A stretch of 64,000 bases of DNA from Dioszegia crocea (GCA_001600615.1 BCKK01000002.1:526809-590808); one strand, 5' to 3'; counted from the stretch's first letter, positions 31,492-44,397 are shown. Numbers and translations are program-made. The notes: generated from the letters alone by a model not told the origin.

Positions 31492-33808
31492 TTACACCTC
31501 GATACCCAGCTCTTTAACAAGGTCGGAGATTTCCCTCTTACCCCTGCCCACTTCCTCCTCCCAGCCCTTCAACCATCCCGTCAGCCGGCCCTCTTTGGCA
31601 GGTACGCCCCAAATCCTGCTCGCAAGCCACACATCCCCAGTCACTTCTGTCCTCACAGCCGGGATGACAGTCCTCGGTGCGATGAGATTGCTGCTGCCGT
31701 CCACATCCAGCACGACTGCCTTCCCTGAGCCCGCCAGATCAATCACACCAGAGATACCGGCTTTGGACACCGCCATGGAGGATTCGCCCGACGGGGAGGT
31801 GTAGCTAGCATCGGCTTCCTCAGAGAGGGTGGTTGTGAGGGGCAGGCGCCGCTCCGAGTGCTCAGAGGGACCAGTATGGGAGTGGATCGCCCAGCCGCCG
31901 TCGACAGCCACGAGACGCCGACCGGTCTGGACGTGGTGGATTCTAGTGTGGTATGGTGTGCTAGTCGATTGGGGCGGGATAAGGTATGTAGTGACGGTCA
32001 CGTCGTCTGATTCGTCAGCGTCAGATCAGGCAATATTTGGAGTTGGGACGTACTCCAAGGCTTCCACACACTGCGAATGACACCATTGTCCTTCACTTCG
32101 ACTTCGGTACAGCTGTACCGGACCCGCCAGTACACCTCGTCTGTATCGTCGGTCAGCGCCAGTGTGGAGTCGGGGCACACTTGTCGCAGACCATGGGGAC
32201 CAGTAGGCACTGAGAAACCAAATTGGGCAGAGTAGGCGAGCTTGCCGTACTTGGCCTAGACGATCAACTGAGGTGCCTATCCTGCGCCTGGGTGTACACT
32301 TACGACATTGGCCCGGTGGACGTGGTTGGTAAATCTGATTAATCAGCCAGATCATGAAGGGGTCAGCAAAGCCAACTCACGATCCCGAAGACAAGAAGAA
32401 GTCATGACCAGCCGCATGGGAGAAGACCTGGCCCCAAGGCTTGACAGTGTATGTCGCTTCCTTGAGGAAGTGAGCCGGGAAGGCCTCCTCTTTGGCGGCC
32501 CAGAAAGGGTGGGTCTCAGGCAGAGCGAGCACGAGGAGCGATTTCAGTGCCCAATAGGGAGATTGTGGGGAGTTATAGTCCTGCATGTTAGCTTCGCCCC
32601 CAATTGCTAGTGAGAGATCTCACCTCGCTGAGGAAGTACTGAGGGTAGGCCCAGCCAATAGTCAAGCTCCCATCCCGGTTGAAAACGCTTTCGCGTTGGG
32701 TAAACCAGCGGATGTTGCGGAGGACCAGACCCTTGACGATGCCCCAAGTGAAGCCTTCGGGCAGCTTTCAAATCAGCTTGACCTCTTCCTCTGACGTTTC
32801 AGACCTCACCTCAAGCTCGTCAAAAGCCACGGCAGACCAGAAAGCGGCACAGGCAAAGCGATAAGTCATACTTCGACCGAACGGGATCGCCGCACCGTCC
32901 GTGCCGAAGAGGTGGAGGGCGAGGGGCATGTTTTGCTTGGCCCTTGCACGGTATTTCTTCGCCCGTACAGGATCGGTATCGCCCGCTAGCTTGGAGTAGA
33001 TGAGCGAGTAGAAGGGGATTGCGAATGAGGTGGCATAGTAATCGTATCCCTTGCATTCGGGTTGGACGCCATCAGCGGGAATGTCCTGTGGGTCAATATG
33101 AGGCTACAATAATACCGGAGATCCAAGACTCACATCAGGTCCGTAGAATGTCTCCATAAACTCCAGCTCATCATCTATCGCTTTCTGAGAGAACTCGGCG
33201 CCGACATTCTTCAGGCCGAGATTGATGAAGACACGGAAATCTAATCAGCACGGCGTTCTTGCGACCTAACTCACATCTCCAATTGTTGGCAGGGAAAGTG
33301 AAATCATTGGCTCGTAGTAACCATTTGGTTACGTTCTTCTTCTCAGTCGCGGAAAGAGGGTCCCAGTAGACTTTAGGGGCCAGACACAAGGAGAAACCCT
33401 TGATGTCAATTATCTCCCTTGCTGCTCACATACCAAGGCAGCCATCTCGACCATTCTCTGATCGTGATTCATGACATCTCCCCAGTACTCGTCACTGTCT
33501 GGGTTCGTGCCCTCTCCCAAGCCCTTGGCCCATTTTGCTCTCATACCCTCGAAGCCAGGCCTGTCAGGTTCGACAGACAACAGGGGAGTCAAGCCCCATA
33601 GGGCTCGAGCATAGCCCTCCATCTCTGCAGCAGACGTATCGAAGTGAGTACCGGAGAATCCGATGCGGACACGAGCACCGCCTTCGGACTGCGCGGCTGA
33701 CAAGGGGGATACCATGGCGTGAAGGAGGTCGACAAGGTCATCGCGCGTGGAGACGGGGTTGGAAACGATGGCTTTTACAGCCTCGGGGACTGGGACTGGA
33801 TGAGGCAT
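31492..33808 (-). CDS. DUF2264 family protein
   Basis: A cytosolic-looking protein of roughly 690 residues with the DUF2264 pattern: an early block with [12 protein letters not shown], then M-V-E-M-A-A-L, N-N-W-R..., [11 protein letters not shown], and [15 protein letters not shown]. Members resemble (alpha/alpha) toroid glycoside-hydrolase-like enzymes, but the function is not established. No signal peptide is seen. Several introns. The start ATG at 33806-33808 (M-P-H-P-V-P-V-P) is the first in frame; the frame upstream of it lacks an ATG. A TATA-like TATATAG lies about 70 bp upstream on this strand. Confidence 0.88.
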
Positions 33809-34164
33809 CTTCAGTGAGGAGTATTTGTGTGAGTCTCGTCTGACAAGGGGGGCCAAGACTGCACATAGCGCAGCATGTCTCTTCTATATACCTCTTGACT
33901 TGGAGAAGAGGGTATATGCGAGGATATACCTCTCGGGATAGATCCGGCCCGAGCCAGCCCGATATCCGAGAACGTGTTTCGGACTCGCCCGAAACGGCGA
34001 AGTCCGCTGTTTCAGACTTGAGCGGAGATAGGATGTATGTCCGTGGCCAAAGGGGGTTGTATCGTCCGCACGCCTGTCCCATACCTTCCATGTACACTGC
34101 ATGTCCATACATACACAAGACACGCAGTCAACATACATACACCTCGAAGGAACCTTTGAAGATC
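33809..34164. other. Divergent promoter region, DUF2264 / DCP2
   Basis: A 356-bp gap with no supported frame. It contains a TATA-like element facing the DUF2264 gene (around 33884-33892). Confidence 0.5.
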
Positions 34165-37100
34165 ATGTTCTCGTCGCTCCTCAACACCCAAACCCCTGTC
34201 GCCGGCCCCTCATCCCACAGCGCATCCACAATGCAACGCTCAGTCTCCGACGTCCCGTTTGTTGATGATGAGTACGACTATGGCGGTGGCGAACCCGAGG
34301 ACGAGGCCGACGAGAGTATGTTTCGCGACATGACGTTTGACGAGGTTTTGGAGGATCTCAACGCGAGATTCCTCGTGAATCTACCAGAGGAGGAACGGCC
34401 CCTTGTCCGCCTATACTGGCAGGCTGAACAAGCGTGGGTGACGCGTGTCTTCCGAAGCTGATGGTAGACATTGGTTCTATGAAGACTATCTCCGTCCGCT
34501 CAACCCTCACCTCCCATCTTTGGGCCAAAGGCACTTCACCCAACTCATCATTGCCTCTTCCCCCCTCTTTGCTTCTCTGGCTGGTCCGAACGGAATAGAC
34601 TATGACGGCGTCTGGAACGACTATATTGCATACAAGAGTATGGTACCTTGCTGTGGTGCCATTATTCTCAACAAGGAGGGAGATAAGGTGTGTATTTGTG
34701 AAGAATGGGAAGGATGTTGCTGATGTGATGGTAGTGTCTGGTGGTGAGAGGGTGGAAATCGAGTGCCGGCTGGTCGTTCCCAAGAGGGAAAATCAACATC
34801 AATGAGCCCGAAATGCTGTGTGCGATCCGAGAGGTAAGTCATCCAGCTTTTATAAGACGGTGTGATGCTCCGAAACCAAGCTGATGCGAAAGGTGGAGGA
34901 AGAGACCGGATTCGACTTAGCGGGACTTATCAACGAGAGGGACCGAATTCAGACGCAAGTTAATTCGCAATCGGTCACCATGTACATCGTGGTGGGTGTA
35001 GATGAGTCGACCGTATTTGAGGCGCAAACAAAGAAGGAGATTGGTGTAAGTCAGTTCTGGACCCAAGGCAACGCGCCGATCTGATGTTTCAGGCTATCGA
35101 ATGGGTCAAGAATACGGAATTGCCCACTTGGACTGGTAAGAAGCCGAAGAAGGCCGGAGGAGTCAAGGAGAAGAAGTTTTACAACGTTACGCCTTTTGTC
35201 GGGTCAGTCATGACGAGCTCTGTGAAACTTGGGATCTGACCCAGCAGACCTCTAAAGAAATGGCTGCAGCAACATGGCTACAACCCACATCCCTCGACCA
35301 AGAAGAAGCAGCCCCAGCCCCAACCCCAGAAGGTGCACCAGGATAATCGCCGGAATCTTCAGCCCTTCTTCGAAGAGTCATCCCCCATAATCCACGCCGC
35401 CATACCTCCACCCCAATCTTCCCAGCAACAACAAGATCAAGCTGTCAGTGCGCTAGATCACCTCTTTGACCGGTTCATCACTAAGCAAGAGGAGGATTTG
35501 CGGACCGATACAGCAGAGGCGGTGATGGGTACGGATCAGAAGGATGGTATGGAGCGGTTATTCGGAGATATGGGTGTCCCGGCGTCGCAAGCGGTCAGCC
35601 AGGAGACGAAGAGGAATCTGGCAGTGCAGCGGGAAGAAGCGAAGAGGAATGATGAAGACCTTGTGAGGCTTCTAGGTGGAATTTCGGTCGAGCCTAGCGC
35701 AGCACCTCACAGCGCAAAGGCGAATCGCCTGCTTTCGCTACTAAAGTCGACTACGAAGTCTGAAGGCACACCCCTACATCCTTCTGTACAGCCACAGGCG
35801 GAGATGGGTCATACGGGCGCTGTCGCTCCTATGATGAAACCGCATCAGGCTTCTCTTCTATCTATGCTCTCGCCAGCTACCCGTGCCCCTCTCGCCGCCC
35901 CTCCTGCCGCCATGGACACTCAATCTCACTTCAGCCCAAGCGCTCTGCCTCATCCATCCGTCAACCCGGTCTTTCCCGGAAACACCCATCACAACTCTAC
36001 AGACAACAGCCCTGCCCCATCTACCGATAGCGAAATGGCGAGGCGGGACAAGCAACGGCAGCTCCTCGAGATGACCATTGCTGGAATGAGTCTGGGCGCT
36101 GCCCCACCTGCGACCAATCACCCAAATTTGGGACTACCCGGAGCGCCGATCGGGCAAGCCCAGTCTCATTCTCTACAGCACCAATCCTTTTCTACCCCTC
36201 AACACAGTGGGCAAAACGTCTACCCCTCGCGCTCTCCTCAGAAGTCCGCCGATCCGACTCCTAACGGGAGCCACACAGCTCGTTCTACCCTCCCTCCCCC
36301 ACATCATCCATCCCAGCAGAGCCCAACAAGGCGACAGCACCCCCCTACGAGCTCCACGTCCAGTCCAAACCGTAGCGGTTCCGGCGGTCCCCCTCCCGGC
36401 ATGGACGGCAATACCGGCATGTACCCTACCCAACACCCTCATCAGCAGCAGAATCGACAACAACCTGGACAGGCCTCGTCTGAGCAGCAGAGACTGCTCG
36501 CTGCTCTGCAAGGTCGACCTCAGCCGCCGTCGATGGGAGGTCCAGTTCAATCTGGACCACCTGGCGGATTTGGGTATGCGCGCCAGCCGCATGGTCCGGG
36601 TGGACCGATACCTCCAGGTCCGGGACGGGGTGCAATCTATCAGATGGGAGTTCCGGGTCAGCCGGGACAACCACTGCAATCAAATCTTACTACGAATCAA
36701 TTCCCTCCGCCCCTTCCCCTGAATCACATGTATACAAACCAGCCGGGTGGTTCGGGCAATGGATTCTCCCATATCCCTACGCTTCAGCCTGGTGCGAACC
36801 CGAATTCATACCGCCTCAACTACCCTCAGCAACCTCAACAGCCCCAGTCCAATAACGCTTATATTCCCCAATCATCGCATCAAATCCAGTCGCATCACAT
36901 TCCTTCCGGTCCTATACAGAGCTTCGGACAAGGACAGTCCAGTCAGCACGCATACCAAACACATTCTACACATCATCCCGCTCCATACCCTGCACATGGG
37001 CAGGGGCAACATCAGGGCACAGGCGACAGCTTTGGCGGTGGACCTTCGCCGGTGCGAACTCGACAGGCCCAAGACCAGACTGTCCTGCAGCCTCAGCCAG

Positions 37101-37165
37101 TCCCTCGTCAGGCAGCCATGGGGTTGTTAGCGATGATCAATGGAAACCGAGATCTTGGGAGGTGA
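34165..37165 (+). CDS. DCP2: mRNA decapping enzyme DCP2
   Basis: DCP2 removes the 5' cap of mRNA in 5'-3' decay. The N-terminal box A domain is present (L-E-D-L-N-A-R-F-L-V-N-L-P-E-E-E; W-F-Y-E-D-Y-L-R-P). The Nudix domain follows: G-W-S-F-P-R-G-K-I-N-I-N-E, then A-I-R-E-V-E-E-E-T-G-F, giving the full G-x5-E-x7-R-E-x2-E-E motif. Box B-like residues are P-L-K-K-W-L. After about 35250 the last exon encodes a long Gln/Pro/Ser-rich disordered tail, as in other fungal DCP2 proteins, where short motifs bind decapping activators. About six introns, all in the N-terminal third. No defect seen. Confidence 0.96.
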
Positions 37166-37589
37166 TGCCGGGATTGAGGCATTATCAGGCATCGCAAGAC
37201 GAGGGTGGCATTGGTGAGGAGGTCTGAAGTAGACAGTGGAAATGTCGGTAATTGATGTTCGAGTCGGCGGGAGCCCTATTTGCCAAACATCTGTGCAATA
37301 TTCATCTCCGATCGATGTAGATGTATAGCTGCGTGTGACTGTTGCTCTGTGTTGTTGTAGAATACATCCGACGGCTGGAGATCGGGCAGAGCAGCCTTAA
37401 AATCTCCTAAACGGGCAATTACGAGCTTCCGATTTGTTACGGCACCCATGGCCAAATCGAGATTCGACTTCCTCGGGTTTCCGAATTTTCCAATGTTCTG
37501 ACTCGGTACCACGCTCTCCATCGAACACTTAAAGGCTCGATCCATACATCTATCTCTCCTCCTACTACTCAATCAACAACTCACACACA
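37166..37589. other. Intergenic, upstream of SNZ/PDX1
   Basis: Contains the DCP2 3' end and a pyrimidine-rich stretch (TCTCTCCTCCTACTACTC, about 37552-37569) just before the next start codon, typical of highly expressed fungal promoters. Nothing else seen. Confidence 0.5.
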
Positions 37590-38968
37590 ATGTCTTCCGA
37601 ACCCACCATCGTCCCTTCCTCCGCGGCTCCTAACGGTACTTCCACCCCTGTCCCTCAACGGGCAGCGGCGGGCGGCGCCGGCGGTGCTGGCACTTTCGGT
37701 GTCAAGACTGGTTTGGCCCAGATGCTCAAGGGAGGGTGAGTGTTGTGTCATTGCGGAGGGCTTTTAGGAGCCGTAAAGACCGATCGAAGGTATCGAGACT
37801 GGTGCTGACTGCTTAAGTGTCATCATGGATGTCATGAACGTCGAGCAGGCAAAGATCGCCGAAGAGGCCGGCGCCTGCGCTGTCATGGCTTTGGGTCAGT
37901 CATTCCAGTCTGACGCTCTATCAAGTGACGCCTGCTGACTCTCACCAGAGCGTATCCCCGCCAACATCCGTCGGGATGGTGGTGTCGCCCGTATGGTGAG
38001 TTCCGGATTGATCGGCTGCAGATCTCGATCTGTGTCAGCAATCAGAAGACTGTGCTGATCCCTCAGTCCGACCCCGGTATGATCAAGGAGATCATGGCTG
38101 CCGTCTCCATCCCCGTCATGGCCAAGGTCCGAATCGGACACTTTGTCGAGGCTCAGATCCTGCAGGCTGTCGGTGTTGATTACATTGACGTAAGTCACGC
38201 GAAAATTGGAAGGTGTTTCAGAGTCATACTGACACTCTAGGAATCCGAGGTCCTTACCATGGCCGACGACAAGCACCACATTGGCAAGCACATCTTCAAG
38301 GTGCCTTTCGTCTGTGGATGCAAGAACTTGGGAGAGGCGCTCCGACGTATCTCTGAGGGTGCTGCGTGAGTTTTGCCTTCAAGCCAGCGTGGTTCGGTGC
38401 TGATGAAGCAGTATGATCCGCACCAAGGGTGAAGCCGGGACTGGTGATGTCGTCGAGGCCGTCAAGCACCAGCGTGCCGTCACTGCCGACATCCGCAAGG
38501 CTGCCGCCATGTCCGACGACGAGCTCTACGCATTTGCCAAGGAGCTCGCTGTGCCCTACCACCTATTGAAGGAGACCGCCAGGCTGAAGCGATTGCCCGT
38601 TGTCAGGTATGTCATCGTTCGTCTTTGAAGTGAATATTCTGACATAAATAGCTTCGCTGCTGGAGGTGTCGCCACCCCCGCCGATGCCGCTCTGATGATG
38701 CACCTCGGCTGTGACGGTGTCTTTGTCGGTTCAGGTATCTTCCTCTCTGGTGACCCCGCCAAGCGCGCACGCGCCATCGTCCAGGCCGTCACCCACTACA
38801 ACAACCCCGCCATGCTCGCCGAGTGCTCGACCGGCATCGGAGAGGCCATGGTCGGTATCAGCGTGTGAGTGCCGCAGATCGTCGTGTGGGTTGACCAATG
38901 CTGACAAATCTAGCGCGGCTGAGGGCGAGAGGATCTTGGGCGGGAAGTTGTCGAACCGTGGTGTTTAA
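37590..38968 (+). CDS. SNZ1: Pyridoxal 5'-phosphate synthase subunit SNZ/PDX1
   Basis: The synthase subunit of vitamin B6 biosynthesis, which makes PLP from ribose 5-phosphate, glyceraldehyde 3-phosphate and ammonia supplied by the SNO/PDX2 glutaminase. Conserved blocks: [63 protein letters not shown] and [13 protein letters not shown]. Family length is normal and six short introns interrupt it. No SNO/PDX2 partner lies in the window. Start at 37590-37592. Confidence 0.97.
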
Positions 38969-39222
38969 GAAGGGTTGCTCGCGGCTGTATGCAGAATCGT
39001 AATGCTTGCTGTGGCAATGGCGCCGAAACAGTCATACGGTACTGATGGATTCCTTGACCCGGAGAACACGTCTACCTCTGCACGCTGATACATGCTGGCG
39101 TGGCACCGCTACGAGTAGACCACTCGGGAAGCCTGTGGACAAGATTGCTAGTCTGTACAGCCTGTACGCCCGCAGGCACCCAGTGTGGTCTGCTAAGATT
39201 GTTTCGCTCGCAAGGGTCAGGA

Positions 39223-40574
39223 TCAGGTGGCAGGAGCAGGATTTCCCCCGGCCTCAGCTTTCTTCTGTGCCTTCTTCTTGGCTGCCTTTTCAGCATCAGC
39301 TTTACCCTCCTTGCGCCCTTCGGCCTTTGCGCCTGCCTCGATATCGGCCTTGCGCGCGGCGAATATGGCGGGCCATGCAGCCTTTTTCAGTACGCTGATG
39401 CAGAGCTTTATCGTCAGCTGAGCTTCCATCGGAACTGATCGTGTAAGATTTGACTGACTTGATTGGCTACGTAGCTGATAGATCGTCAGACTTTCAGAAT
39501 CAAAGTCGCGAAGAATGAAGACTTACGCAAAAATGATGTTGACTAGGTAGATGAAGGTGGCATATAGGGCGAAAACTTCGGTGTCGACCTGGGTATTGTT
39601 GGGCTGAAGGCCTCGCCAGGAAGTGGATCCAGTAGACTGCACAAATAAGCGACCGCAGGTGAAATGTTGGCGGGGAGACCGGAGTCTGATGGGGTATGAG
39701 GAGATTCTTGCAGACAGGGCAGGGGAGACAGCTGAGGAAGGGATTACGGCGGACTTACGACTCCAATAAAGAGCTTGAGACCCACATTACCCTGAATTGT
39801 CAGTATTTAAGCCTGCAGAGAGAACGCACCAGCAAGAAGAAGTAGTCAATCTCGTCGTGGTCCCCGTCGTTCCAGAGCCCCGTGGTGTGGAATAGAGCTG
39901 TAAGCGGTCAGCGAGTTATGTGTCGGTAATGCTGACAGAATCGTACTGAGGATGCGCTGGACTATAGGAAATCGCCAGCTACGGGGGTCAGTCATCAATC
40001 CGGACCAGTGTCAAGGCATGAACGTACGCGATGTCGGCCGCAAGAGAAATCACAATGAAGAACCACATGCTCACGGCGAAAAGCGAAGCAAATCTGTGAA
40101 GAATCAGCTGTCTGTACTGCGGAGGTGACCAAATCGTAAGTATGAGAAGGAACTTACACTGCGCCACCGAGCTGTTTAGGCATGTTTGTCCCGGCTGTCA
40201 AGTCAATGGAGATACTGATTAGGTTTCATCAGGGAATGACATACCGACGTAACTCGATCCGATGTTCCCATCGAGTGCATCGTATCGCCGCCCATCATTG
40301 CCCATGTACTTGTCTGTATGTGTGAGTCTCAATCGACTCGACACCGACCCGAACGCACCGTTGACATTCTGGAAGACATCGATGTTCTGGACGAAAATCA
40401 TCACCCAGACAGTCAGGACCTGCGTAGGTCAGTATCAGCTGTGGTATCGGATATAGCTACTGTACTGACCATGGCCTGAGCTCCGATAGAGACAAACATC
40501 CAAAGCTGGGCGATAACGAGTGCGAACTTTGCCCAGAAATTCTCGCCGAACCAGGCTCCTTGAAGGTTAGCCAT
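39223..40574 (-). CDS. Multi-pass membrane protein, unassigned
   Basis: The spliced frame starts M-A-N-L-Q-G-A-W-F-G-E-N-F-W-A-K and has about five hydrophobic segments (e.g. V-L-T-V-W-V-M-I-F-V; M-W-F-F-I-V-I-S-L; A-L-Y-A-T-F-I-Y-L-V-N-I-I-F). A loop lies between the first pair, and the C-terminal tail is Lys/Ala/Glu-rich, as in a cytosolic helix. I do not recognise the family. At least eight introns. The last junction is unclear: the exon with A-Y-V-A-N-Q can run on to a stop near 39417, or be spliced (branch CTGAC) into the Lys/Ala-rich tail ending at 39223. I favour the latter. Confidence 0.65.
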
Positions 40575-41436
40575 ATTGCGAGAGGAAGAGAAAAGGGGTT
40601 TGGTGTGTAGTGTAGGTGATATGAGAGTGAAGCGGAGGTTGCGGGAGTGATTGTTGGAGCAAGTGTCGATGTTCGGTGTAGTAGAAAGAGTGTGAAGATG
40701 TGCAAGGTTGGTGAGATGGGGATGCAGTCGGTGGGAGGGTGGAATTTGTCTGAGGTAGATATATCTCCAGCCAACCAGCTGGCTGCTCCGTGTTCAGGGC
40801 AGGGTTTGAGAGATCCTCTCTGTGAGTGCGACGGGCCGATACAGGTGGGGCGTGCTCAGAGTCCAGACACGTTACAGATCCCCTGAGGTCTGATCTGGGG
40901 TCGGGGGTGAAAGGAATCGCAATGACGCGCGGGTCTGGATCCACATCGTCAGCAGAGTCTATGCGCTGCAGCCGTGTCATCTTCTGGGCTGATCGTAGCT
41001 CAGCCGACCATGGGCAGTGTATGGCCGACCGCGATTGTCCGCGGACAGGCCGACACTCAGAGAGTTAGCGAGCCGTCAGATATCGTCAGCCTCAGTCGAT
41101 TCAGTATGTAGAGAGCTCCACGCTCGGCAAAAGGTTTGCCTGTCGAGGACTGTGGCTCAGATGACCATATGCTATAATCAGATGTCTGCGTATTGACCAA
41201 GTATTGCATCAACAGCGGGCTCACTTCTCCTCTCTGTGGTCAAGTTGAAACGCCGAGATATTCCCGATGTGGCAAGAGTGTGGCAAGAGGTTTTCGGCTC
41301 AGACTTTTGCCTCTGACAGCTGTTGACATCACACTCATAGCAATCAAGCTATACAAACAACACATACACACAGCAGACTCAGCACATCTGCACAGACCTA
41401 GATCAAGGTCTATATAAAACAAAACAATCCACCAAA
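40575..41436. other. Divergent promoter region, membrane protein / eIF4B
   Basis: No supported gene in 862 bp. An 11-bp unit TGTGGCAAGAG is repeated in tandem at 41268-41289, and an A-rich, TATA-containing leader precedes eIF4B. Confidence 0.5.
41411..41418 (+). promoter_or_regulatory. TATA-like element of the eIF4B gene
   Basis: TATATAAA, 19 bases before the start codon. The closeness implies a very short leader, or that this is not the functional TATA box. Confidence 0.4.
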
Positions 41437-43624
41437 ATGGGTGAGTCGGCTATAGGCCTGATCGCTGCCAATTTTGATCACGCTGATCAAGGTCTTTCCG
41501 CTGCCTCTTCGTGTCTCTCATCATATATGCTGTACATCACCAATACCTACATCATGTCGAACAACAGCTCCCAAAAAGCAGAAGGCCCAAAAGATGGCCT
41601 TGGGCGACTTCTTTGCCGATACCGGTAAGTCTCTTCCCGTTCAGTGAAGATTTTTGAGCTGATCAACTAGCGACTGGATCGTGGGCCGATGATGATTTCC
41701 TCCCTACAGCCCGTACGTTCACAGACTGACCTCTTGCTGCGAGCTTTGGCTCACATCGCAGCGGCCGCCAAAGATCCGTCTGCGCCGAAACGAGGCGAAC
41801 CAGGCTACCTCGACGCGATGCCAGATCGTGGATCCCGTAAGGCATCATCAAATTTGATACATACCTATACAGCCTCTGACCCCGCTAGGATTCGGTGGAG
41901 CACCGCAAGAACGTGCCGATGTCCCCCTTCCCACCGCACCTCCCTACACTGTCTACGTCGGTAACCTCACATTTGAGACCGACGAGTCCGAGCTACTTGG
42001 CTTCTTCGGAGACCTTACCCCCGTCACCAGCCGCTTGGTCAAGACCGATGGCAAATCGAAAGGATTCGGTTATGTTGAATTCAGCGATGTTGAGAAGTTG
42101 AAGCAGGCTTTGGAGCTGTCGGGGTCGCAATTGGGCGGAAGGATAGTGAGGATTTCGATCGCAGAAGCACGTGAGTTACCCTGATGCCCTCTGCTCTTAA
42201 CATAATCTCACGCTGACTTACACAGCTGCATCAAGAAAAGATTTTGGACCTTCAGCCGCCGAGGAGGCTTCGCAATGGCGTCGGACTGGTCCTTTGCCCG
42301 TTCGCGAACCTCCACCCGCCGCTCGACGCGGTCAATCTTTCACCTCGTCGCCTATGGAAGGTGGCGCTGGCGCTGGCGCTGGCGGACCTGAGCGGGATTG
42401 GGGAGCAGCACGAGGTGCCCGATTCACTCCTTCCCCCCAGGTCGCTCAGTCATCCCAATTCGGCCGGGAGAGCAGGGAGAATTCGGTGCCGGGACGTGCG
42501 AGGGAGGAAATGCCACAGGGACCCAGCCATGCGGACGAGGCTTCAGTGTGGAGGAGCTCCAAGCCTCTCATCGACATTCGGGCTGCTGAGGCTCCGGGAC
42601 GCGCAAGTGAACAGAGCAGTCCAGGATTGGCGGATACTGAATCTACCGTGAGTTAAAGGTTTTAGCTGGCGGAGTGATGGAGCTGATGGATCAGTGGTCT
42701 CGAGGAACCAAGCTGAGGACACCCGTCACTGAGGCTCCCAGCCGATCGGCGACTGGCTCGCCCGTTGAGAGGGAGTGGCGAGGCAAGGCTGCGCCTGAGC
42801 AAACACAAGAAGGTGCCGAGGGTACTCCTACCGCTGAGAGTAAGTTTTTGGCGCCTGCGATCCCGCCAGAATCCTACTGATGTTCAGGCCCTCAAGTCCC
42901 AGCTGCACCCCTAGAACGTCGTAAACTCAACCTTGCTCCCCGCTCTGCCGCCTCACCGGTCGAATCACCGAAAGTCAACTCCCCTACCACCCGCTCTTCC
43001 ATCTTCGGTGGCGCCCAGCCCATCGACTCTGCCGCTAAAGAAGAGGCCGCCGCCGAGAAGCTCAAGCAGCAGGCCAGCGAACGGCGCGTTGCGGCTCAGA
43101 AAGCCCGGGATGACGAAGATCGGAAAGTTAAGGAGTTTGCGGATCAGAGGGAGAAGATGATTAAGGATGCGTTGGCGGGCGCTGGTGTGCCTACCACACC
43201 CACTGCTCCCGAGAGGGGACCGGGAGGAGGTGATAGAGGGGGACGTGGTGGATTTAGGGGTGGAAGGGGCGGTGGACCCGGGAGACAACAGAGCGGAGAC
43301 CGACCTCCTCGACCGCAGGGACCGGCCCAGCCTGCACATGCCAAACCTGTCTCGGCGAAGAAGGAACCCAGTGGCCCGGTGTACGATGCCGACGGGTTTG
43401 AAATTGCCAAGAGCAAGGGGAAGAATGCTGCTCCTGTCCAATCACCCACCAGTCCCGTTGAGGGCGCCGGTGCTGGTCAGCCGCGGAAGGAGGTCAAGAA
43501 GGGGTTCAGTTTCAGCGCGGCTGTGGCACAGGGAGGTTTCGCGGAGGATGGCGAGGAGGCCAAGAAGTCAGAGAGTAATGGGGTTGAAGAGGCCAGAAAG
43601 GGGGTTGAAGATGTTGCCGTTTAG
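41437..43624 (+). CDS. TIF3: Translation initiation factor eIF4B (TIF3-like)
   Basis: eIF4B stimulates the eIF4A helicase and mRNA recruitment to the ribosome. After the spliced start (M-A-P-K-K-Q-K-A-Q-K-M-A-L-G-D-F-F) come G-S-W-A-D-D-D and one RRM (Y-T-V-Y-V-G-N-L-T-F, then G-F-G-Y-V-E-F). A long Arg/Gly/Ser/Pro-rich region follows with R-R-K-L-N-L-A-P-R-S, S-S-I-F-G-G-A-Q-P-I-D, a helical Glu/Lys stretch and RGG repeats (around 43240-43290). Only four coding bases (ATG G) precede the first intron (41441 to about 41570). Other introns lie at 41626-41671, about 41704-41760, 41840-41889, 42171-42226, 42649-42690 and 42841-42887. Confidence 0.93.
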
Positions 43625-43839
43625 ATCTGCAACTGAAGAAAGGGGAGAAGCGGTGAATCATCTGGATCTCTTGTGACGGGACTATTATGGATATATGCAG
43701 TAAACATTGAGCTATGTTGAGGAGGTCAAATCGACTACGTCGGATAATGATAGTGGAGGAGAATGCCCTGCCCGTACATGCCAAGATGCGTATTTTACTC
43801 ATGTCTAGCGCACCGTATGAGTCCCTTCCTTGCGATATA

Positions 43840-44397
43840 TTAGAAGACCACCTCCTCCAGTTTCTTTCCATCCATCTCCACTGGCAGCGCAGCAACGACC
43901 ACACATATCCACCTCGCGCCCTCCGGTCCCGCTTCCCACGCATGCAGTGTTCCCCGCTGAACAACAACTTCCCCGGGCTTGACTAGCACCCTCTCCTCCC
44001 CCTTCTCCCCTGGAGTGATATGCCAGACGCTCCCCTCTGTGATGATGTTGTAGTCGACCGAGTTGGTTCGGTGCATCCCCACTTTAACGCCAGGCTGTAG
44101 GGCCGTCGCCTGACAATTCACTCCACCGGGATAGACCACCCCGGGAACGGCAGTCATGGAATCCGTGATTTGCTCGACTGTAAGGCCTGGAGTAGACGTG
44201 GTGGGGCAGCCTAGGGATGAGTAGAGAGGTGTGACGGCGGCTGTAGGGAGGTGGGGTACTATATTGAGGGGCACGAGGGATGTGTGTTGGGTTACGACGG
44301 CGCCGGGGGTACCGGATGGGAGGTGGGACGTTATGATTCTGCGCCAAGGAGCTGGCCAGGCACCCTCGGGCTGGGCTGAAGCGTTTGAGCTGGACAT
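43840..44397 (-). CDS. Cupin-domain protein
   Basis: An intronless frame of 185 codons with a C-terminal cupin barrel: Q-P-G-V-K-V-G-M-H-R-T-N-S-V-D-Y-N-I-I-T-E-G-S-V-W, then G-E-V-V-V-Q-R-G-T-L-H-A-W-E. This is the pattern of small fungal cupins placed near oxidoreductases or aromatic-acid pathways. Potential metal ligands are H in M-H-R-T and H in L-H-A-W, so metal binding may be partial. The substrate is unknown. ATG 44395-44397 is the first in frame. A TATA-like GTATATATC lies just upstream on this strand. Confidence 0.85.
   Translation of the reverse strand: MSSSNASAQPEGAWPAPWRRIITSHLPSGTPGAVVTQHTSLVPLNIVPHLPTAAVTPLYSSLGCPTTSTPGLTVEQITDSMTAVPGVVYPGGVNCQATALQPGVKVGMHRTNSVDYNIITEGSVWHITPGEKGEERVLVKPGEVVVQRGTLHAWEAGPEGARWICVVVAALPVEMDGKKLEEVVF

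Noticed and set aside
35858..36683. Antisense ORFs over the DCP2 tail
   Set aside because: They mirror the Gln/Pro-rich coding sequence and show no independent motif.
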